From the NCBI RefSeq assembly GCF_033898505.1, contig NZ_JAXAFK010000001.1, positions 2,480,001 through 2,544,000 of the forward strand: DNA of 64,000 bases. The letters are read 5' to 3'. Source of the DNA: Pectobacterium carotovorum. Its GTDB lineage: Bacteria > Pseudomonadota > Gammaproteobacteria > Enterobacterales > Enterobacteriaceae. The notes below the pieces were generated by a model. The model saw only the letters and a program-made list of their open reading frames with translations, was not told where the DNA came from and ran no database searches. Position 1 is the first letter of the stretch. Every line of letters begins with the position of its first letter. This document shows positions 42,778 through 54,647 of the stretch, piece after piece. The position numbers and the translations under genes were made by a program.

Positions 42778-43671
42778 TTATTCTTCCGCTTGTACGCCAA
42801 GCCACCCTTCCCGTCCGGGAAACGGCGCGCGTACAATCCGCCCGACGGGCAGCGTGGCTCGGTCATCAGGCAGCAATGAGGAAAGCGGACAAAATTCGAT
42901 GTGCTGCTGACGGGCACGAAGCAGCAACTGACGGAACAGCGCCAGCTTCGCTCCCCCTTCAACCTCCGCATGGATGGTGTAGACCGGCACGCCGCGATCC
43001 TGCTGGATCGCCTCAAGAATAAAGTCGTTGAATTCACCGTCACTCACGCGCTCGCCGATGACTTCATCATAGGTCGGCAGCGTAACCGGGATCTGCACGG
43101 TACCCAATTCACCGCTTTTCAGGCGCGGTCGAAAAGGTCGGGTACCGCGACAGTCGCTGTTATAGTCCAGATTCCAGTGCTGCTTCATCTCAACGACGCG
43201 CGAATCGGCTCGCCAGCCCGCCACCGCGGAACAGCGCACCGGTGATGGCAGTATCGGCGTCAGCGCATCCATTCCTTCACGGAACTGCGTGGCTAATTGC
43301 GCATCCGACCAGCGGGCGACATTCGCCTGCCAGCCGTGATGATCCCAGGCGTGTAGCCCCACCTCATGCCCGGCGTCGTGCGTCTGGCGGATTAACGAAC
43401 CAAACCGTGCGCCGATATGGCGCCCCGGCCACGCCGTGCCGGCCAGCAAGATATCCCAGCCGTAGAGCGAGGCCGCGTTGGAACGCAGCATCTTCCATAA
43501 AAAGCGCGGACGCAGCAGGCGCCACAGATGACGCCCCATGTTGTCCGGCCCGACGCTAAAAAAGAAACTCGCCTGGATATCGAACTCCGCTAACACATCC
43601 AGCAGCGCGGGCACACCGTCCCGCGTACCACGCCAGGTATCGACATCAATTCGCAGGCCAACGCGCGTCAT
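42778..43671 (-). CDS. arnD: 4-deoxy-4-formamido-L-arabinose-phosphoundecaprenol deformylase ArnD
   Basis: A 297-residue NodB-type deacetylase. The catalytic Asp is in R-I-D-V-D-T (7-12) and the zinc His in G-L-H-A-W-D-H-H-G. It removes the formyl group from the lipid-linked sugar so that it can be flipped. Its start overlaps the arnA stop by 4 bases. Confidence 0.9.
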   Translation of the reverse strand: MTRVGLRIDVDTWRGTRDGVPALLDVLAEFDIQASFFFSVGPDNMGRHLWRLLRPRFLWKMLRSNAASLYGWDILLAGTAWPGRHIGARFGSLIRQTHDAGHEVGLHAWDHHGWQANVARWSDAQLATQFREGMDALTPILPSPVRCSAVAGWRADSRVVEMKQHWNLDYNSDCRGTRPFRPRLKSGELGTVQIPVTLPTYDEVIGERVSDGEFNDFILEAIQQDRGVPVYTIHAEVEGGAKLALFRQLLLRARQQHIEFCPLSSLLPDDRATLPVGRIVRAPFPGREGWLGVQAEE

Positions 43672-45686
43672 CCCTGCGTATCCGTGACGTCATCAGCGTG
43701 CTGGGGATCAACGGTACGCAGGAAATAGTCCAGCGTTTCCGCGACGGTTTGCTCCATCTTCACCGTCGGCTCCCATTCCAGCAGCCGTTTGGCGTTGCGA
43801 ATGCTCGGCGTGCGGTGCGCCACATCCTGATAACCTTTGCCGTAATAGCTGCTGCTTTCCACTTCAATAAACCCGGCGAACGGCGGGAAGCGGTCACGCA
43901 GCGGGTGGGCATTAAAGCTGGTCAACAGCATTTCGCCCAGTTCGCGGATACTGGCTTCATTGTGCGGGTTGCCGATGTTGATAATTTGCCCGTCACACTG
44001 GCCGTTGCGGTTTTCAATAATACGGAACAGGGCCTCAATGCCGTCGTGAATATCGGTAAAGCAGCGCTTCTGTGCCCCGCCGTCCACCAGCTTGATCGGC
44101 GATCCTTCCACCAGATTGAGGATCAACTGGGTAATCGCCCGGGAGCTGCCGATACGCGCGGCATCCAGCGTATCCAAACGCGGCCCCATCCAGTTAAACG
44201 GACGGAACAGCGTAAAACGCAGGCCGCTTTTCGCGCCGTACGCCCAGATCACCCGGTCCAGCAGTTGCTTGGACACAGAGTAAATCCAGCGCTGCTTGTT
44301 GATTGGCCCGACAATCAGGCGTGAGTTATCTTCATCAAACTCTTTGTCATCACACATGCCGTACACTTCTGAGGTGGACGGGAAGACAATGCGTTTGTTG
44401 TAGCGCACGCAGTCGCGCACAATTTTCAGGTTCTCTTCAAAATCCAGCTCAAACACGCGCAGCGGGTTACGGGTGTATTCGATAGGCGTTGCAATCGCCA
44501 CCAGCGGCAGAATGACATCGCATTTCTTGATGTGATATTCGATCCATTCGTTATGAATGCTGATATCGCCTTCCACAAAATGGAAACGCGGATCGCCAAG
44601 AAAACGGGCGATGGCATCCGAACTGATATCCAGCCCGTAGATTTCATAGCGATCGTCACGCAGCAGGCGTTCAGTCAGGTGGTTACCGATAAAACCATTC
44701 ACGCCGAGGATCAGGACGCGCGTGCGGCGTCGTTGCACACGGCTGGCGAGGTTACCCAGTTTCGCCTGTGGCACCATGCCCATTTCCGCCGCCAGTCGGC
44801 TACCCGACATATACAGCCCGGTCTCACTCTGTCCGCTGACGATCTCAAGCGCGTCTTCACCGCAGGACACCACCAGCGGCGATGTCGAGATGATCGAGCC
44901 CGGTTCATGCTTCACCCCATTGGCCCTCACATCGTTGCTTTTAACCACGCGGGCACGCCAGACGATCACTTTACGCTCACCGAGGAACGTAAACGCCCCT
45001 GGGTACGGTTCCGTCACCGCGCGGATCAGGTTGTTGATCTCACGGGCGCTTTTTTGCCAATCGATCAGCCCGTCTGCCGCCGTGCGGCGTCCGAAGTAGC
45101 TGGCCTGACTTTCATCCTGCGGCGTCAGCATAATCTCACGCGAGCGGATCTGCGGTAGCTGCTGCGCCAGTAAAGCCGCAGCGGCGGTACGGCATTTTCC
45201 ATGCAGCGTCAGCGCGGTATCTTCAGCGTCAATCGCCACCACCGACTGGGCAACGATATCGCCAGCATCAGCGCGAGACACCATCTTGTGCAGCGTCACG
45301 CCCGTCTGCGTTTCACCGTTCACCAACACCCAATTCACCGGTGCCCGTCCACGGTAGCGTGGCAGCAGCGACCCGTGCAGATTGAAAGCGCCAAACGACG
45401 GCAACTGGAGAATGTCGTCGCTTAATAGCGTGCGATAATAGAAGGAAAAAATAACATCCGGCGCCAGTTCCCGAATGCGGTTCACCCAAAGCGGGTGGTT
45501 AACGTCTTCCGGCGCAAACACCGGCACATCCATCTCGGCTGCCGCTTTCGCTACCGACGCATAGAAGTGATTCTCGCCCGGCGCATCGCTGTGCGTGAAC
45601 ACGGCCTGAATCTCATAGCCCGCGAGCTTTAACGCCTCAAGGCCGACGCAGCCGATATCGTGGTAGGCAAATACGATCGCTTTCAT
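43668..45686 (-). CDS. arnA: Bifunctional UDP-glucuronate decarboxylase / UDP-4-amino-arabinose formyltransferase ArnA
   Basis: A 672-residue two-domain enzyme. The N-terminal formyltransferase has [10 protein letters not shown] (about 103-112). The C-terminal SDR domain has a Rossmann G-x-x-G-x-x-G (G-V-N-G-F-I-G-N) and S-T-S-E-V-Y-G with the Tyr of the Y-x-x-x-K pair downstream. It oxidatively decarboxylates UDP-glucuronate made by Ugd and formylates the amine produced by ArnB. It is slightly longer than the roughly 660 residues of E. coli ArnA. Overlaps arnC by 4 bases. Confidence 0.92.
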   Translation of the reverse strand: MKAIVFAYHDIGCVGLEALKLAGYEIQAVFTHSDAPGENHFYASVAKAAAEMDVPVFAPEDVNHPLWVNRIRELAPDVIFSFYYRTLLSDDILQLPSFGAFNLHGSLLPRYRGRAPVNWVLVNGETQTGVTLHKMVSRADAGDIVAQSVVAIDAEDTALTLHGKCRTAAAALLAQQLPQIRSREIMLTPQDESQASYFGRRTAADGLIDWQKSAREINNLIRAVTEPYPGAFTFLGERKVIVWRARVVKSNDVRANGVKHEPGSIISTSPLVVSCGEDALEIVSGQSETGLYMSGSRLAAEMGMVPQAKLGNLASRVQRRRTRVLILGVNGFIGNHLTERLLRDDRYEIYGLDISSDAIARFLGDPRFHFVEGDISIHNEWIEYHIKKCDVILPLVAIATPIEYTRNPLRVFELDFEENLKIVRDCVRYNKRIVFPSTSEVYGMCDDKEFDEDNSRLIVGPINKQRWIYSVSKQLLDRVIWAYGAKSGLRFTLFRPFNWMGPRLDTLDAARIGSSRAITQLILNLVEGSPIKLVDGGAQKRCFTDIHDGIEALFRIIENRNGQCDGQIINIGNPHNEASIRELGEMLLTSFNAHPLRDRFPPFAGFIEVESSSYYGKGYQDVAHRTPSIRNAKRLLEWEPTVKMEQTVAETLDYFLRTVDPQHADDVTDTQG

Positions 45687-46666
45687 TCTTCTTCATCCCG
45701 TAAACTGGTGGTCAGTGGCGTTGCCGCACTCACTGTTTTTTGCACAAAATAGCGTGGCCGGGCCCGCACATCGGTATAGATACGACCGATGTATTCCCCC
45801 AATAGCCCCATCCCGACGAACTGCGCGCCGATAAACATAAACAGCACGGCAAACAGCGTGAACACGCCCTCTGCCGCCCATTCCGCCCCTAAGAACAAAC
45901 GCAGGCCGATCAACAACAGCGCCAACAGGAAACCCGACAGCGCAACGACGCTGCCGATCAGGCTGAGAATACGCAGCGGCGTCGTCGTCAGGCAGGTCAA
46001 CAGGTCGTACATCAGGTTAATCAGCTTCAGAAAACTGTATTTGGACGTGCCAAATTCACGTTCGGCGTGCATCACGTCGATCTCAATGGTTTTCCGCGCA
46101 AACGTGTTGGCCAGAATAGGAATAAAGGTGCTGCGTTCATGACAGCGCAGCATCGCGCTGACAATGTGACGACGATAAGCACGCAGCATGCAGCCGTAAT
46201 CCGCCATGGATTTCCCGGTCGAACGCCGGATCATCATGTTGATGGTTTTCGAGGCCAGTTTGCGGAACAGCGAATCCTGTCGGTTTGCCCGCACGGTGCC
46301 GACCACGTCATACCCTTGCGCGGCATACTCTACCAGCCGTGGGATTTCCTCCGGCGGATTTTGCAAATCGGCATCCAGCGTGATGACCACATCGCCCACC
46401 GCCTGCTGAAACCCAGCCATAATGGCCGAGTGCTGACCATAGTTACGGTTCAGCAGCACAGCGATAATGTGCTTTTCCGGGTCGCTCGCCGCCTCAGTCA
46501 GCAATTCCGCCGAGCGATCGCTGCTGCCGTCATCAACCAGAATAATTTCCCAGGGTTTACCGATCTGCCGACAGGCCGCCAGCGTGCGTTCAATCAGCAC
46601 CGGCAGGCTCTCTTCTTCGTTATAAACGGGAATCACAACAGACACATTTTTGATGTCATCAATCAC
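45683..46666 (-). CDS. arnC: Undecaprenyl-phosphate 4-deoxy-4-formamido-L-arabinose transferase ArnC
   Basis: A 327-residue GT2 glycosyltransferase. The V-V-I-P-V-Y-N-E-E start and D-D-G-S-S-D motif are followed by D-A-D-L-Q (about 99-103) and two C-terminal membrane helices. It attaches Ara4FN to undecaprenyl phosphate. The overlap with arnB is 8 bases. Confidence 0.9.
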   Translation of the reverse strand: MIDDIKNVSVVIPVYNEEESLPVLIERTLAACRQIGKPWEIILVDDGSSDRSAELLTEAASDPEKHIIAVLLNRNYGQHSAIMAGFQQAVGDVVITLDADLQNPPEEIPRLVEYAAQGYDVVGTVRANRQDSLFRKLASKTINMMIRRSTGKSMADYGCMLRAYRRHIVSAMLRCHERSTFIPILANTFARKTIEIDVMHAEREFGTSKYSFLKLINLMYDLLTCLTTTPLRILSLIGSVVALSGFLLALLLIGLRLFLGAEWAAEGVFTLFAVLFMFIGAQFVGMGLLGEYIGRIYTDVRARPRYFVQKTVSAATPLTTSLRDEEE

Positions 46667-47807
46667 GAACAGACTCCAGAATCGAGGTTAGCGCCGCAAC
46701 GACGCGATCGACATCGCTGTCCTGCATATCGGGGAACAGCGGCAGCGTCATCAGCGATGCCGAATTCCACTCCGTTTCCGGCAGGTGCAAATGAGGATAG
46801 CGCTCACGGTAATATTTTTGTGTATGCACCGCTCTGAAATGCAACCCGGTGCCAATGCCGCGCGTTTGCAGTTCCGCCATCAGGCTATCGCGCGATATGC
46901 CGCACTGCGTTTCATCCACCCGCACCATAAACAGATGCCAGGCATGCAGATGGGGATAATCAGGAACAGCCAGCGGCTGGAGCGGCAGCGAGCGCAGCTG
47001 TGTGAGATAACGCGCAGCAAGCTGCTGACGGCGGGCGTTGATCGCCGGGAGTTTATCCAGTTGCACCAGCGCAATCGCCGCATTGATATCCGCCAGATTG
47101 TATTTAAACCCTGGCGTCACTACTTCAGCCTGCGGCTTGCGCCCCTGTCGCTGTCTGTCGAATGCATCAACACCCAGCCCGTGAAACTTCAGGCTGCGTA
47201 TGCGTTCAGCAAGTGCTTCGTCGTCCGTCACCACCATGCCGCCTTCCGCACAGGTGATGTTTTTAATCGCGTGAAACGAGAAAATGGCGGTTCCACGCGC
47301 GCCGATCCACTCATCGCGATATTGCGTACCGACGGCATGCGCCGCATCTTCTATCAGCGGGATGCCGTAGCGCTCGCTGAGAGCACGCAGCGCCGTCAAA
47401 TCGGCCGGAGCGCCAGCATAGTGCACGGGAATAATGGCTTTGGTTTTCGGTGTGATGGCCGCCTCGACATCCTGCGGTCGCACCATCAGCGTATGCCGAT
47501 CCACGTCAACCATCACCGGTTCCGCTCCCAGGAGCGTGATGATATTGACGGTTGAAACCCAAGTCTGGGACGGCGTAATCACCTCGTCGCCGGGGCCAAT
47601 ACCAAGCGCCATCAGCGTCACGTGCATCCCGCCCGTCGCAGAACTCACCGCAATTGCCTGTCGACACCCGACCTGCTGGCAAAACGCCTGTTCCAATTGC
47701 TGACATTTCGGCCCTGTGGTTATCCAACCGGAGCGTAATACTTCCGCCACGGCAGCAATTTCCTCTTCGCCCATGTTTGGGCGGGAAAAAGGCAAAAAAT
47801 CCGTCAT
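46659..47807 (-). CDS. arnB: UDP-L-Ara4O aminotransferase ArnB
   Basis: A 382-residue PLP-dependent DegT/DnrJ-type aminotransferase; the PLP lysine is in F-H-A-I-K-N-I-T (about 183-190). It transfers an amine from glutamate to UDP-L-Ara4O. The ATG at 47807 ([13 protein letters not shown]) has GGGAA upstream; a longer frame to 47846 has no ribosome site. First gene of the operon, with a PmrA box about 65 bases upstream. Confidence 0.92.
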   Translation of the reverse strand: MTDFLPFSRPNMGEEEIAAVAEVLRSGWITTGPKCQQLEQAFCQQVGCRQAIAVSSATGGMHVTLMALGIGPGDEVITPSQTWVSTVNIITLLGAEPVMVDVDRHTLMVRPQDVEAAITPKTKAIIPVHYAGAPADLTALRALSERYGIPLIEDAAHAVGTQYRDEWIGARGTAIFSFHAIKNITCAEGGMVVTDDEALAERIRSLKFHGLGVDAFDRQRQGRKPQAEVVTPGFKYNLADINAAIALVQLDKLPAINARRQQLAARYLTQLRSLPLQPLAVPDYPHLHAWHLFMVRVDETQCGISRDSLMAELQTRGIGTGLHFRAVHTQKYYRERYPHLHLPETEWNSASLMTLPLFPDMQDSDVDRVVAALTSILESVRD

Positions 47808-47868
47808 AACGTATTCCCAAAATAAATAATGGCGACAAATCATCACTGAGCAGTCTAAATAATGAAGC

Positions 47869-47885
47869 CTTAAGCCAACCTTAAT
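47869..47885 (-). promoter_or_regulatory. PmrA box upstream of arnB
   Basis: The plus-strand reading is CTTAAG-CCAAC-CTTAAT, a perfect YTTAAK-N5-YTTAAK match, 62-78 bases before the arnB start. PmrA is the known activator of arn operons in enterobacteria. Non-coding space here is 212 bases, between arnB and the ugd stop. Confidence 0.75.
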
Positions 47886-48019
47886 TTATTGCGATAATCA
47901 TAAAATCACAGATAAACGGCACAACGTGACGAAGCGGCAAGAAGACGTAATTAATTACACTGCAAAAATGAACTTTTCGCGAATCGCGAAATGTCGATTT
48001 ATTGATTTACGACAAGAAA

Positions 48020-49186
48020 TCAATCCTCACCAAATAAGTCTCTTGTATAAACTTTCCCTATCACATCGTTTAATTCGTCGGCATAACGATTGGTAATAAT
48101 AATGTCACACTGTTGTTTAAAACTGTCGAGTTGGTGAATGACAGGGAAATCCAGGAAGTCATCATCATCAATCCCAGGTTCATAAACCACGACATTGATT
48201 CCTTTCGCTTTTATCCTTTTCATAATGCCCTGAATGGAAGAAAAGCGAAAATTATCCGACCCCGCCTTCATGATAAGACGATGAACGCCAACGGTTTTCG
48301 GATGACGGCGGATAATCGTGTCGGCGATGAAATCTTTCCGCGTATGGTTCGCGTCCACGATCGCCTTGATAAGGTTATTCGGAACAGTACGATAGTTCGC
48401 CAAAAGCTGCCGGGTATCCTTCGGCAAACAGTAACCACCGTAGCCGAAAGAAGGATTGTTGTAGTAGTTGCCAATACGCGGATCGAGGCACACGCCTTCA
48501 ATAATCTGCCGGGTATTCAGCCCCAGCGATTCGGCATAGCTGTCCAACTCGTTAAAGTAGGCGACGCGCATCGCCAGGAAGGTATTCGCAAACAGTTTTA
48601 TCGCTTCAGCCTCTGTCGGGTCGGTAAACAGTACGCGAATATCTTTTTTTAATGCACATTCCATCAATAGGTTAGCGAAAAATCGGGCCCTTTCCGACCG
48701 TTCACCCACCACAATCCGCGACGGGTAAAGGTTGTCGTGCAGCGCCTTTCCCTCACGCAGAAATTCGGGTGAAAAAATGATGTTATCCGTATCCAACTGC
48801 TGGCTGACTTTCTCGGTGAAACCTACCGGCACCGTCGATTTAATCACCATAATGGCCTGCGGATTAATCGCTAGTACATCGCGAATGACCACCTCTACCG
48901 ACGACGTGTTGAAATAGTTCGTCTGTGGATCGTAATCTGTCGGCGTAGCGATAATCACGAACTGCGCATCGACATACGCTTCATATTTATCCAGCGTAGC
49001 GGAAAAATTCAGCGTTTCGTGTTGTAAAAAACGCTCAATCTCGGCGTCATTAATTGGCGATTTTCGTTGATTTAGCATCGCCACTTTTTCAGCCACAATA
49101 TCTAACGCCACAACCTGATGCTGTTGTGCCAATAATAATCCATTCGATAAACCGACATATCCCGTTCCGCTAATCGCTATTTTCAT
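48020..49186 (-). CDS. ugd: UDP-glucose 6-dehydrogenase
   Basis: A 388-residue enzyme. The Rossmann motif G-T-G-Y-V-G-L-S (7-14) binds NAD and the catalytic Cys lies in [11 protein letters not shown] (about 248-258). It makes UDP-glucuronate, the ArnA substrate, as well as precursors of acidic polysaccharides. It is encoded just upstream of the arn operon on the same strand, with its own promoter. Confidence 0.92.
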   Translation of the reverse strand: MKIAISGTGYVGLSNGLLLAQQHQVVALDIVAEKVAMLNQRKSPINDAEIERFLQHETLNFSATLDKYEAYVDAQFVIIATPTDYDPQTNYFNTSSVEVVIRDVLAINPQAIMVIKSTVPVGFTEKVSQQLDTDNIIFSPEFLREGKALHDNLYPSRIVVGERSERARFFANLLMECALKKDIRVLFTDPTEAEAIKLFANTFLAMRVAYFNELDSYAESLGLNTRQIIEGVCLDPRIGNYYNNPSFGYGGYCLPKDTRQLLANYRTVPNNLIKAIVDANHTRKDFIADTIIRRHPKTVGVHRLIMKAGSDNFRFSSIQGIMKRIKAKGINVVVYEPGIDDDDFLDFPVIHQLDSFKQQCDIIITNRYADELNDVIGKVYTRDLFGED

Positions 49187-49668
49187 GAAGGGCTCTTTAT
49201 TTCATCACTGGCTGAAAACCATATTCCGCCGCAGTATCTTTCTTATTTTTCAATCTGAATAGAGGTGTTACATTTCAATTTATTTCTTGTCCCTTTCTCG
49301 CGATGAGCACACCACCTTCATGCAGGAACGTCACTCTCATCAGCCGAAACGTAAAAAGCACAATAGCCTTATCATTAGCAATTCCAGTTAAACGCCAATT
49401 AAACATAGCGTGTTTAATGCTAAATAAAAATTTCCTTACATCTTGTGACGATCGCTAATCGCTAGCATGAAAACGAATTTTCATGACGTTGTGTTACACA
49501 ACGTCATTTATCTTAGATGATTTTAGTGAATAAACACGATGATACCGGTTTATTTTCGAGTTTTTATCAACGCTACATGGAGATAGTGTGTAGAGACGTT
49601 ACTTTATTATTAAAGCGGCTTATTATTCGATAAAAATCGACAAAAAAGCATAAGCAATGCTCATCAAT
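49187..49668. other. Upstream region of ugd
   Basis: No gene is seen. It contains a PmrA-like box on the minus strand and an inverted repeat ATTAAACA/TGTTTAAT (49398-49418) overlapping it. The rest, to the ERIC, is AT-rich and without recognised signals. Confidence 0.45.
49387..49403 (-). promoter_or_regulatory. PmrA-like box upstream of ugd
   Basis: On the minus strand the sequence is TTTAAT-TGGCG-TTTAAC, matching YTTAAK-N5-YTTAAK at 11 of 12 fixed positions. It lies about 200 bases before the ugd start. PmrA activation of ugd is known in related bacteria. Confidence 0.5.
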
Positions 49669-49794
<126 letters not shown>

Positions 49795-49862
49795 ACGGCG
49801 CAAATGGCAGAAACGTCTACACTTATCATCAGTCATCTCTCTGGCTAAGGATGGGAAGGACA

Positions 49863-51410
49863 ATGAAGGTCAGCACGCGCGACAAGGCCAGCCACTATCA
49901 AATGCCGCTCCAAAAATTAATGATTGTTTTTATGCTATTCATCATCACCACTGTAGTGGCACTGAACGGATGGGCAGTATTCAATTCTCACCAGCAGCTT
50001 ATCGATTCCACTGAACGAAACGCCAAAAACCTGTCGTTGTCGCTGGCACGCCATGCCGAAGACACGTTTTTACAAGTTGATATCTTGTTACAAGACTTAC
50101 AAGAGCGTATCGAGCAGGATGGTCAATCGCCCGAGCAACTAAACCGTCTGGGCGATATTCTAAAAAGCCGTAAAGCGGCGCTGCCGCAGCTGCATGGCAT
50201 CTTTATTTATGATGACAAAGGTGAATGGCTGGTGAACTCCGGCATAGCAAAACCCGCCAATGCCAATAACGCCGACAGAGAGTATTTTAAGTATCATCAG
50301 AGTAACGTTAGCAAAGACATGCACATCGGCAGCGTGATTCAAAGCCGCTCTACGGGGGATTTGATCATTCCGGTCTCGATGCGTATCAACAAACCAGACG
50401 GCAGCTTTAACGGCGTGCTACTTGCCACCCTCTCGCTGAACTATTTCAAGCAGTATTACGGCTACTACTCCATGGGGAACATGGATGTGCTCGCCATTTT
50501 GCTTTCCGATGGCCGGATTCTGTACGGCCGCCCTTATGACGATTCATACGTCAATCGTAATGTGTCTAACGGCCCGCTCTTCTCCGAACATCTGAAACAG
50601 TCCGAAAGCGGAACGGCGACATTCGTCTCCACGCTCGATCACATCGAACGGATTTATGGCTATACAAAATTAAAGCGCTATCCCATCGTTATCGCCGCAG
50701 GCTACGATCTCAACTTAGTCCTCGAAAAATGGCGAACAGATAGCCTGGTTTATGGCGCGATTACGCTCATCCTGCTGTTCACCATTACCCTGCTCGGCCT
50801 GATCGTGCTGAGGCAAATTCGCATCAATCTGAAAAATCAGATCGATTTAACCATCGTGCGCGATGAACTTACGTCGGTTAACCATACCCTGCAAACGCTG
50901 GCGCTGTTCGATGGCCTGACGGGCTTAGCCAACCGTCGTCAGTTCGACATTTTCCTGCAACAAACCCTATTGCGGGTTGCGGAGACGCAGCAGTGTATGG
51001 CGCTGATCATGATCGACGTCGACGCCTTCAAGAAATATAACGACCACTACGGGCATGTGGCTGGCGATGAGTGCTTACGCAAGATCGGTAACATCCTGAG
51101 CAGCATGCCGAGGCGCAAGGAGGATTTGGTCGCCCGCTATGGTGGTGAGGAGTTCGCGATCATCATCACCGAGACGGATAAGCAAGGTGCCACCACGCTC
51201 GCTCAGCGTGCGCTGGATTTGGTACGCGCGGAAAAAATCCCTCATGAAATGACGCTATTCCCGGAAAAAATCGTCACCATTAGCGCCGGTGTCTACGTGT
51301 TCTGCGCGGATAACCCACCGCCAACAGCGTCGTCCATTATCGATATTGCCGATGCCGCGCTGTATCGCGCCAAAAATGGCGGAAAAAACCGTATCGAGGC
51401 GAGTGAATAG
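49863..51410 (+). CDS. Membrane-bound diguanylate cyclase with dCache sensor
   Basis: A 515-residue protein. Two transmembrane helices (about 15-37 and 300-325) flank a periplasmic PDC/dCache sensor domain. A GGDEF domain follows, with active-site motif G-G-E-E-F and an R-K-E-D product-inhibition site five residues before it, so it should be an active, feedback-inhibited c-di-GMP synthase. The start at 49863 has GGAAGGA upstream; an upstream frame through the ERIC lacks a ribosome site. The ligand of the sensor is unknown. Confidence 0.85.
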   Translation: MKVSTRDKASHYQMPLQKLMIVFMLFIITTVVALNGWAVFNSHQQLIDSTERNAKNLSLSLARHAEDTFLQVDILLQDLQERIEQDGQSPEQLNRLGDILKSRKAALPQLHGIFIYDDKGEWLVNSGIAKPANANNADREYFKYHQSNVSKDMHIGSVIQSRSTGDLIIPVSMRINKPDGSFNGVLLATLSLNYFKQYYGYYSMGNMDVLAILLSDGRILYGRPYDDSYVNRNVSNGPLFSEHLKQSESGTATFVSTLDHIERIYGYTKLKRYPIVIAAGYDLNLVLEKWRTDSLVYGAITLILLFTITLLGLIVLRQIRINLKNQIDLTIVRDELTSVNHTLQTLALFDGLTGLANRRQFDIFLQQTLLRVAETQQCMALIMIDVDAFKKYNDHYGHVAGDECLRKIGNILSSMPRRKEDLVARYGGEEFAIIITETDKQGATTLAQRALDLVRAEKIPHEMTLFPEKIVTISAGVYVFCADNPPPTASSIIDIADAALYRAKNGGKNRIEASE

Positions 51411-51428
51411 CGAGAATAATTGGGACAT

Positions 51429-51625
<197 letters not shown>

Positions 51626-51724
51626 GAAACAATTAATGTTGATGCAATACCTGACAGCACGCACAGCTTCTGACAGAATAGCGGCCATCTCCCCCCTATT
51701 TCAAATTGATGGGTCTCATCTCAG

Positions 51725-52588
51725 ATGGCAGCAAAGATTATTGATGGTAAAACGATTGCGCAGCAGGTCAAAGACGAAGTTGCCGCACGAGTCACGCAGC
51801 GTTTGGCAGCAGGAAAACGCGCACCGGGTCTGGCTGTTGTGCTGGTCGGCGAGAATCCGGCGTCACAGATTTATGTCGCCAGCAAACGCAAGGTGTGTGA
51901 AGAAGTCGGCTTTATCTCCCGTTCTTATGATTTGCCCATCACCACCACGGAACCAGAACTGCTGGCACTTATCGACCAGCTCAACGCCGATCAGACAATT
52001 GACGGTATTCTGGTTCAGCTTCCGCTGCCGGAAGGCATTGATAATACCAAAGTGATCGAACGCATCGCGCCAAGTAAAGATGTCGATGGTTTCCATCCTT
52101 ACAACGTGGGTCGTCTGTGCCAGCGCGCGCCAATGCTGCGGGCCTGTACGCCACGCGGCATCATCACGCTGCTGGAACGTTATAATATCGACACCTTCGG
52201 GCTGAATGCCGTTGTCGTCGGCGCGTCTAATATTGTGGGCCGTCCGATGAGCCTGGAACTGTTGCTGGCAGGCTGCACCACGACCGTCACGCACCGTTTC
52301 ACTAAAAACCTGCGTCACCATATTGAAAACGCCGATCTGCTGGTTGTCGCCGTGGGTAAACCGGGCTTCATCCCTGGCGAATGGATTAAACCGGGCGCGA
52401 TTGTGCTGGACGTGGGTATCAACCGTCTGGAAAGCGGCAAAGTGGTCGGCGATGTGGAATTTGAAACCGCGCAGGAAAGAGCGTCTTATATCAGCCCTGT
52501 GCCGGGTGGCGTCGGCCCCATGACCGTTGCCACACTGATTCAAAACACGCTACAGGCATGCGAAGAGTACCATGACCGCGCCGAATAA
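51725..52588 (+). CDS. folD: Methylenetetrahydrofolate dehydrogenase/cyclohydrolase FolD
   Basis: A 287-residue bifunctional enzyme. The catalytic Lys region Y-V-A-S-K-R-K (about 50-58), the Q-L-P-L-P motif (about 98-102) and the NADP-binding G-A-S-N-I-V-G-R-P (about 166-174) are present. It interconverts 5,10-methylene-THF and 10-formyl-THF. The 314-base gap before it is mostly filled by ERIC copy 2. In E. coli folD lies near the argU tRNA, as an att tRNA does in this region. Confidence 0.92.
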   Translation: MAAKIIDGKTIAQQVKDEVAARVTQRLAAGKRAPGLAVVLVGENPASQIYVASKRKVCEEVGFISRSYDLPITTTEPELLALIDQLNADQTIDGILVQLPLPEGIDNTKVIERIAPSKDVDGFHPYNVGRLCQRAPMLRACTPRGIITLLERYNIDTFGLNAVVVGASNIVGRPMSLELLLAGCTTTVTHRFTKNLRHHIENADLLVVAVGKPGFIPGEWIKPGAIVLDVGINRLESGKVVGDVEFETAQERASYISPVPGGVGPMTVATLIQNTLQACEEYHDRAE

Positions 52589-52620
52589 CTAGCGAGTCAA
52601 ACACGAATAAGCAGGAACTT

Positions 52621-52833
52621 ATGGCAACCTTTAATCTTGAAAAACATCCGCACGTTGAACTGTGCGATCTCTTGAAATTGCTGGGCTGGAGTGAAAGCGG
52701 CGCAGCGGCCAAACTGTCTATCGCCGCTGGCGACGTGACCGTTGACGGCCAGACGGAAACGCGTAAGCGTTGCAAAATCGTCACCGGTCAAACCGTTCAG
52801 TTCGATGGTCAAACGGTAAAAATCGCCGACTGA
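52621..52833 (+). CDS. ybcJ: S4-type RNA-binding protein YbcJ
   Basis: A 70-residue S4-fold protein (MATFNLEKHPHVELCDLLKL ... G-W-S-E-S-G-A-A-A-K-L-S-I-A-A-G-D-V-T-V-D-G). It matches YbcJ, which has an S4-like RNA-binding fold and is found next to folD. It follows folD by 32 bases and precedes a strong terminator. Confidence 0.85.
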   Translation: MATFNLEKHPHVELCDLLKLLGWSESGAAAKLSIAAGDVTVDGQTETRKRCKIVTGQTVQFDGQTVKIAD

Positions 52834-52862
52834 CGCTTAAGACATCGACGATGGTGAAAAAA

Positions 52863-52890
52863 AAGCCCGCAATGTAGACGTTGCGGGCTT
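52863..52890. terminator. Bidirectional terminator between ybcJ and cysS
   Basis: AAGCCCGCAA (52863-52872) pairs perfectly with TTGCGGGCTT (52881-52890), with runs of A and T at both ends. It ends both convergent transcripts. Confidence 0.85.
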
Positions 52891-52912
52891 TTTATTAACA
52901 GAAAGATCGGCG

Positions 52913-54298
52913 TTACTTACGGCGCCAGATCGTTCCTTGTGGGCCGTCTTCCAACACGATCCCCATTTCATTCAGTCGATCGCGAGCCTGATCGGCCAGC
53001 GCCCAGTCTTTCGCCACGCGCGCATCTTTACGCTGCTGGATTAACGCTTCGATTTCTTTCACTTCGTCGTTATCCACCTGTGCGCCGTTTTGCAAGAACT
53101 GTTCAGGATCCTGTTCCAGCAGGCCGAGCACCCCAGACAGTTTACGCAGTGCCGACGCCAGCTGATTCGCAGCCTGCACATCTTCCGCTTTCAGGCGGTT
53201 AACTTCACGCGCCATATCAAACAGCACCGAGTAAGCTTCCGGCGTGTTGAAATCATCGTCCATCGCTTCGCGGAAACGGGCTTCAAACTCATCACCACCG
53301 TGTGCCGCAACGCTAGCATCCGTCCCACGCAGCGCCGTATACAGGCGTTCTAACGCCGCACGCGCCTGTTTCAGGTTGTCTTCGCTGTAGTTCAACTGGC
53401 TACGATAATGGCCTGACATCAGGAAGTAACGCACCGTTTCCGGGTCGTAATACGCCAGCACATCGCGTACGGTGAAGAAATTGTTGAGCGACTTTGACAT
53501 CTTCTCGCGGTCAACCATCACCATGCCGGAGTGCATCCAGTAATTCACATACGAGCCATCGTGTGCACAGCTAGACTGTGCGATCTCGTTTTCGTGGTGC
53601 GGGAACATCAAATCGGAACCGCCGCCGTGGATGTCAAAATGCGTGCCCAGCTGTTTGCAGTTCATGGCAGAACATTCGATGTGCCAGCCAGGGCGCCCTT
53701 CTCCCCACGGAGAAGACCAGTGCGGTTCACCCGGCTTGGACATTTTCCACAGCACGAAGTCCATTGGGTTACGCTTCACTTCGGTAATTTCAACGCGCGC
53801 GCCAGCCTGCAATTGCTCCAGATCCTGACGAGACAACACACCATAGCCCGGCGCGGTATCAACGGAGAACATCACATCGCCATTACTCGCAACATAAGCG
53901 TGGCGACGGGCAATCAGCGTTTCTACCATTTCGATAATATCGGCAATATGGTGCGTCGCACGCGGCTCGGCATCCGGACGCAGAATATTCAACGCATCAA
54001 AATCGGCGTGCATCTCTGCAATCATGCGGGTCGTCAGCTGGTCGCTGGTTTCCCCATTTTCGGTCGCACGTTTGATAATTTTGTCGTCAATATCGGTGAC
54101 ATTACGCACATATTTCAGTGAATATCCCAGATACCGCAAATATCGCGCCACCACATCAAACGCCACGAAAGTACGCCCGTGACCGATATGACACAGGTCA
54201 TAAACGGTGATGCCACACACATACATGCCCACCTGACCGGCGTGGATGGGTTTAAATTCCTCTTTTTGGCGACTCAGCGTATTAAAAATCTTTAGCAT
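52913..54298 (-). CDS. cysS: Cysteinyl-tRNA synthetase
   Basis: A 461-residue class I synthetase. The HIGH motif is C-H-I-G-H-G-R-T (about 35-42) and the K-M-S-K-S loop is [10 protein letters not shown] (about 263-272). Zinc ligands include the Cys in V-C-G-I-T-V-Y and in E-C-S-A-M-N-C. It charges tRNA-Cys. Length agrees with E. coli CysS. Confidence 0.92.
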   Translation of the reverse strand: MLKIFNTLSRQKEEFKPIHAGQVGMYVCGITVYDLCHIGHGRTFVAFDVVARYLRYLGYSLKYVRNVTDIDDKIIKRATENGETSDQLTTRMIAEMHADFDALNILRPDAEPRATHHIADIIEMVETLIARRHAYVASNGDVMFSVDTAPGYGVLSRQDLEQLQAGARVEITEVKRNPMDFVLWKMSKPGEPHWSSPWGEGRPGWHIECSAMNCKQLGTHFDIHGGGSDLMFPHHENEIAQSSCAHDGSYVNYWMHSGMVMVDREKMSKSLNNFFTVRDVLAYYDPETVRYFLMSGHYRSQLNYSEDNLKQARAALERLYTALRGTDASVAAHGGDEFEARFREAMDDDFNTPEAYSVLFDMAREVNRLKAEDVQAANQLASALRKLSGVLGLLEQDPEQFLQNGAQVDNDEVKEIEALIQQRKDARVAKDWALADQARDRLNEMGIVLEDGPQGTIWRRK

Positions 54299-54323
54299 CA
54301 GGGCGTTCCAGTGTTTTTATAAA

Positions 54324-54367
54324 AAATGGTTTTCACAAAAAAATGGTTTTCAAAGAAATGGTTTTCA
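54324..54367 (+). repeat. Threefold 12-bp repeat upstream of cysS
   Basis: AAATGGTTTTCA occurs at 54324-54335, 54341-54352 and 54356-54367. It lies in the divergent space before cysS (start 54298) and the small plus-strand gene (54395), where it could be a protein-binding array or a slippage product. Confidence 0.7.
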
Positions 54368-54394
54368 CAACCGTACAACGTTCCAGGAGGCGTA

Positions 54395-54553
54395 ATGTTA
54401 AAAAACATTCGTGTTAAAAACATAGCGCTCAAAAAACGTAGCATACACACGACAGGTCAATCACAGCCGCAGTTAGCGTCAGTAACATCAATGCATTCAG
54501 GGTTGATACCCAACGGCGTATTGAAACCTGAACCCTACTGTATTGCAAGGTGA
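54395..54553 (+). CDS. Candidate small protein (52 aa) with strong ribosome site
   Basis: A 52-codon reading frame starting MLKNIRVKNIALKKRS, with AGGAGG 5 bases before the ATG. The product is basic at its N-terminus and contains no transmembrane segment. No family is known to me. It is followed by a terminator hairpin at 54590. The ribosome site is better than for most genes here, but coding cannot be confirmed without conservation. Confidence 0.4.
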   Translation: MLKNIRVKNIALKKRSIHTTGQSQPQLASVTSMHSGLIPNGVLKPEPYCIAR

Positions 54554-54589
54554 ATAAGAAGAGGGAATCGGCGAGAAAGGGTAAAAATG

Positions 54590-54616
54590 AAATGGCCCGG
54601 ATTTTCCGGGCCATTT
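54590..54616. terminator. Perfect 12-bp hairpin terminator
   Basis: AAATGGCCCGGA (54590-54601) pairs perfectly with TCCGGGCCATTT (54605-54616) around TTT. It lies after the DoxX gene on the minus strand (with T-rich sequence in that direction) and after the small plus-strand frame. Confidence 0.7.
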
Positions 54617-54647
54617 CACACCATTAGCGGCTGCTGACAGAAAACCA

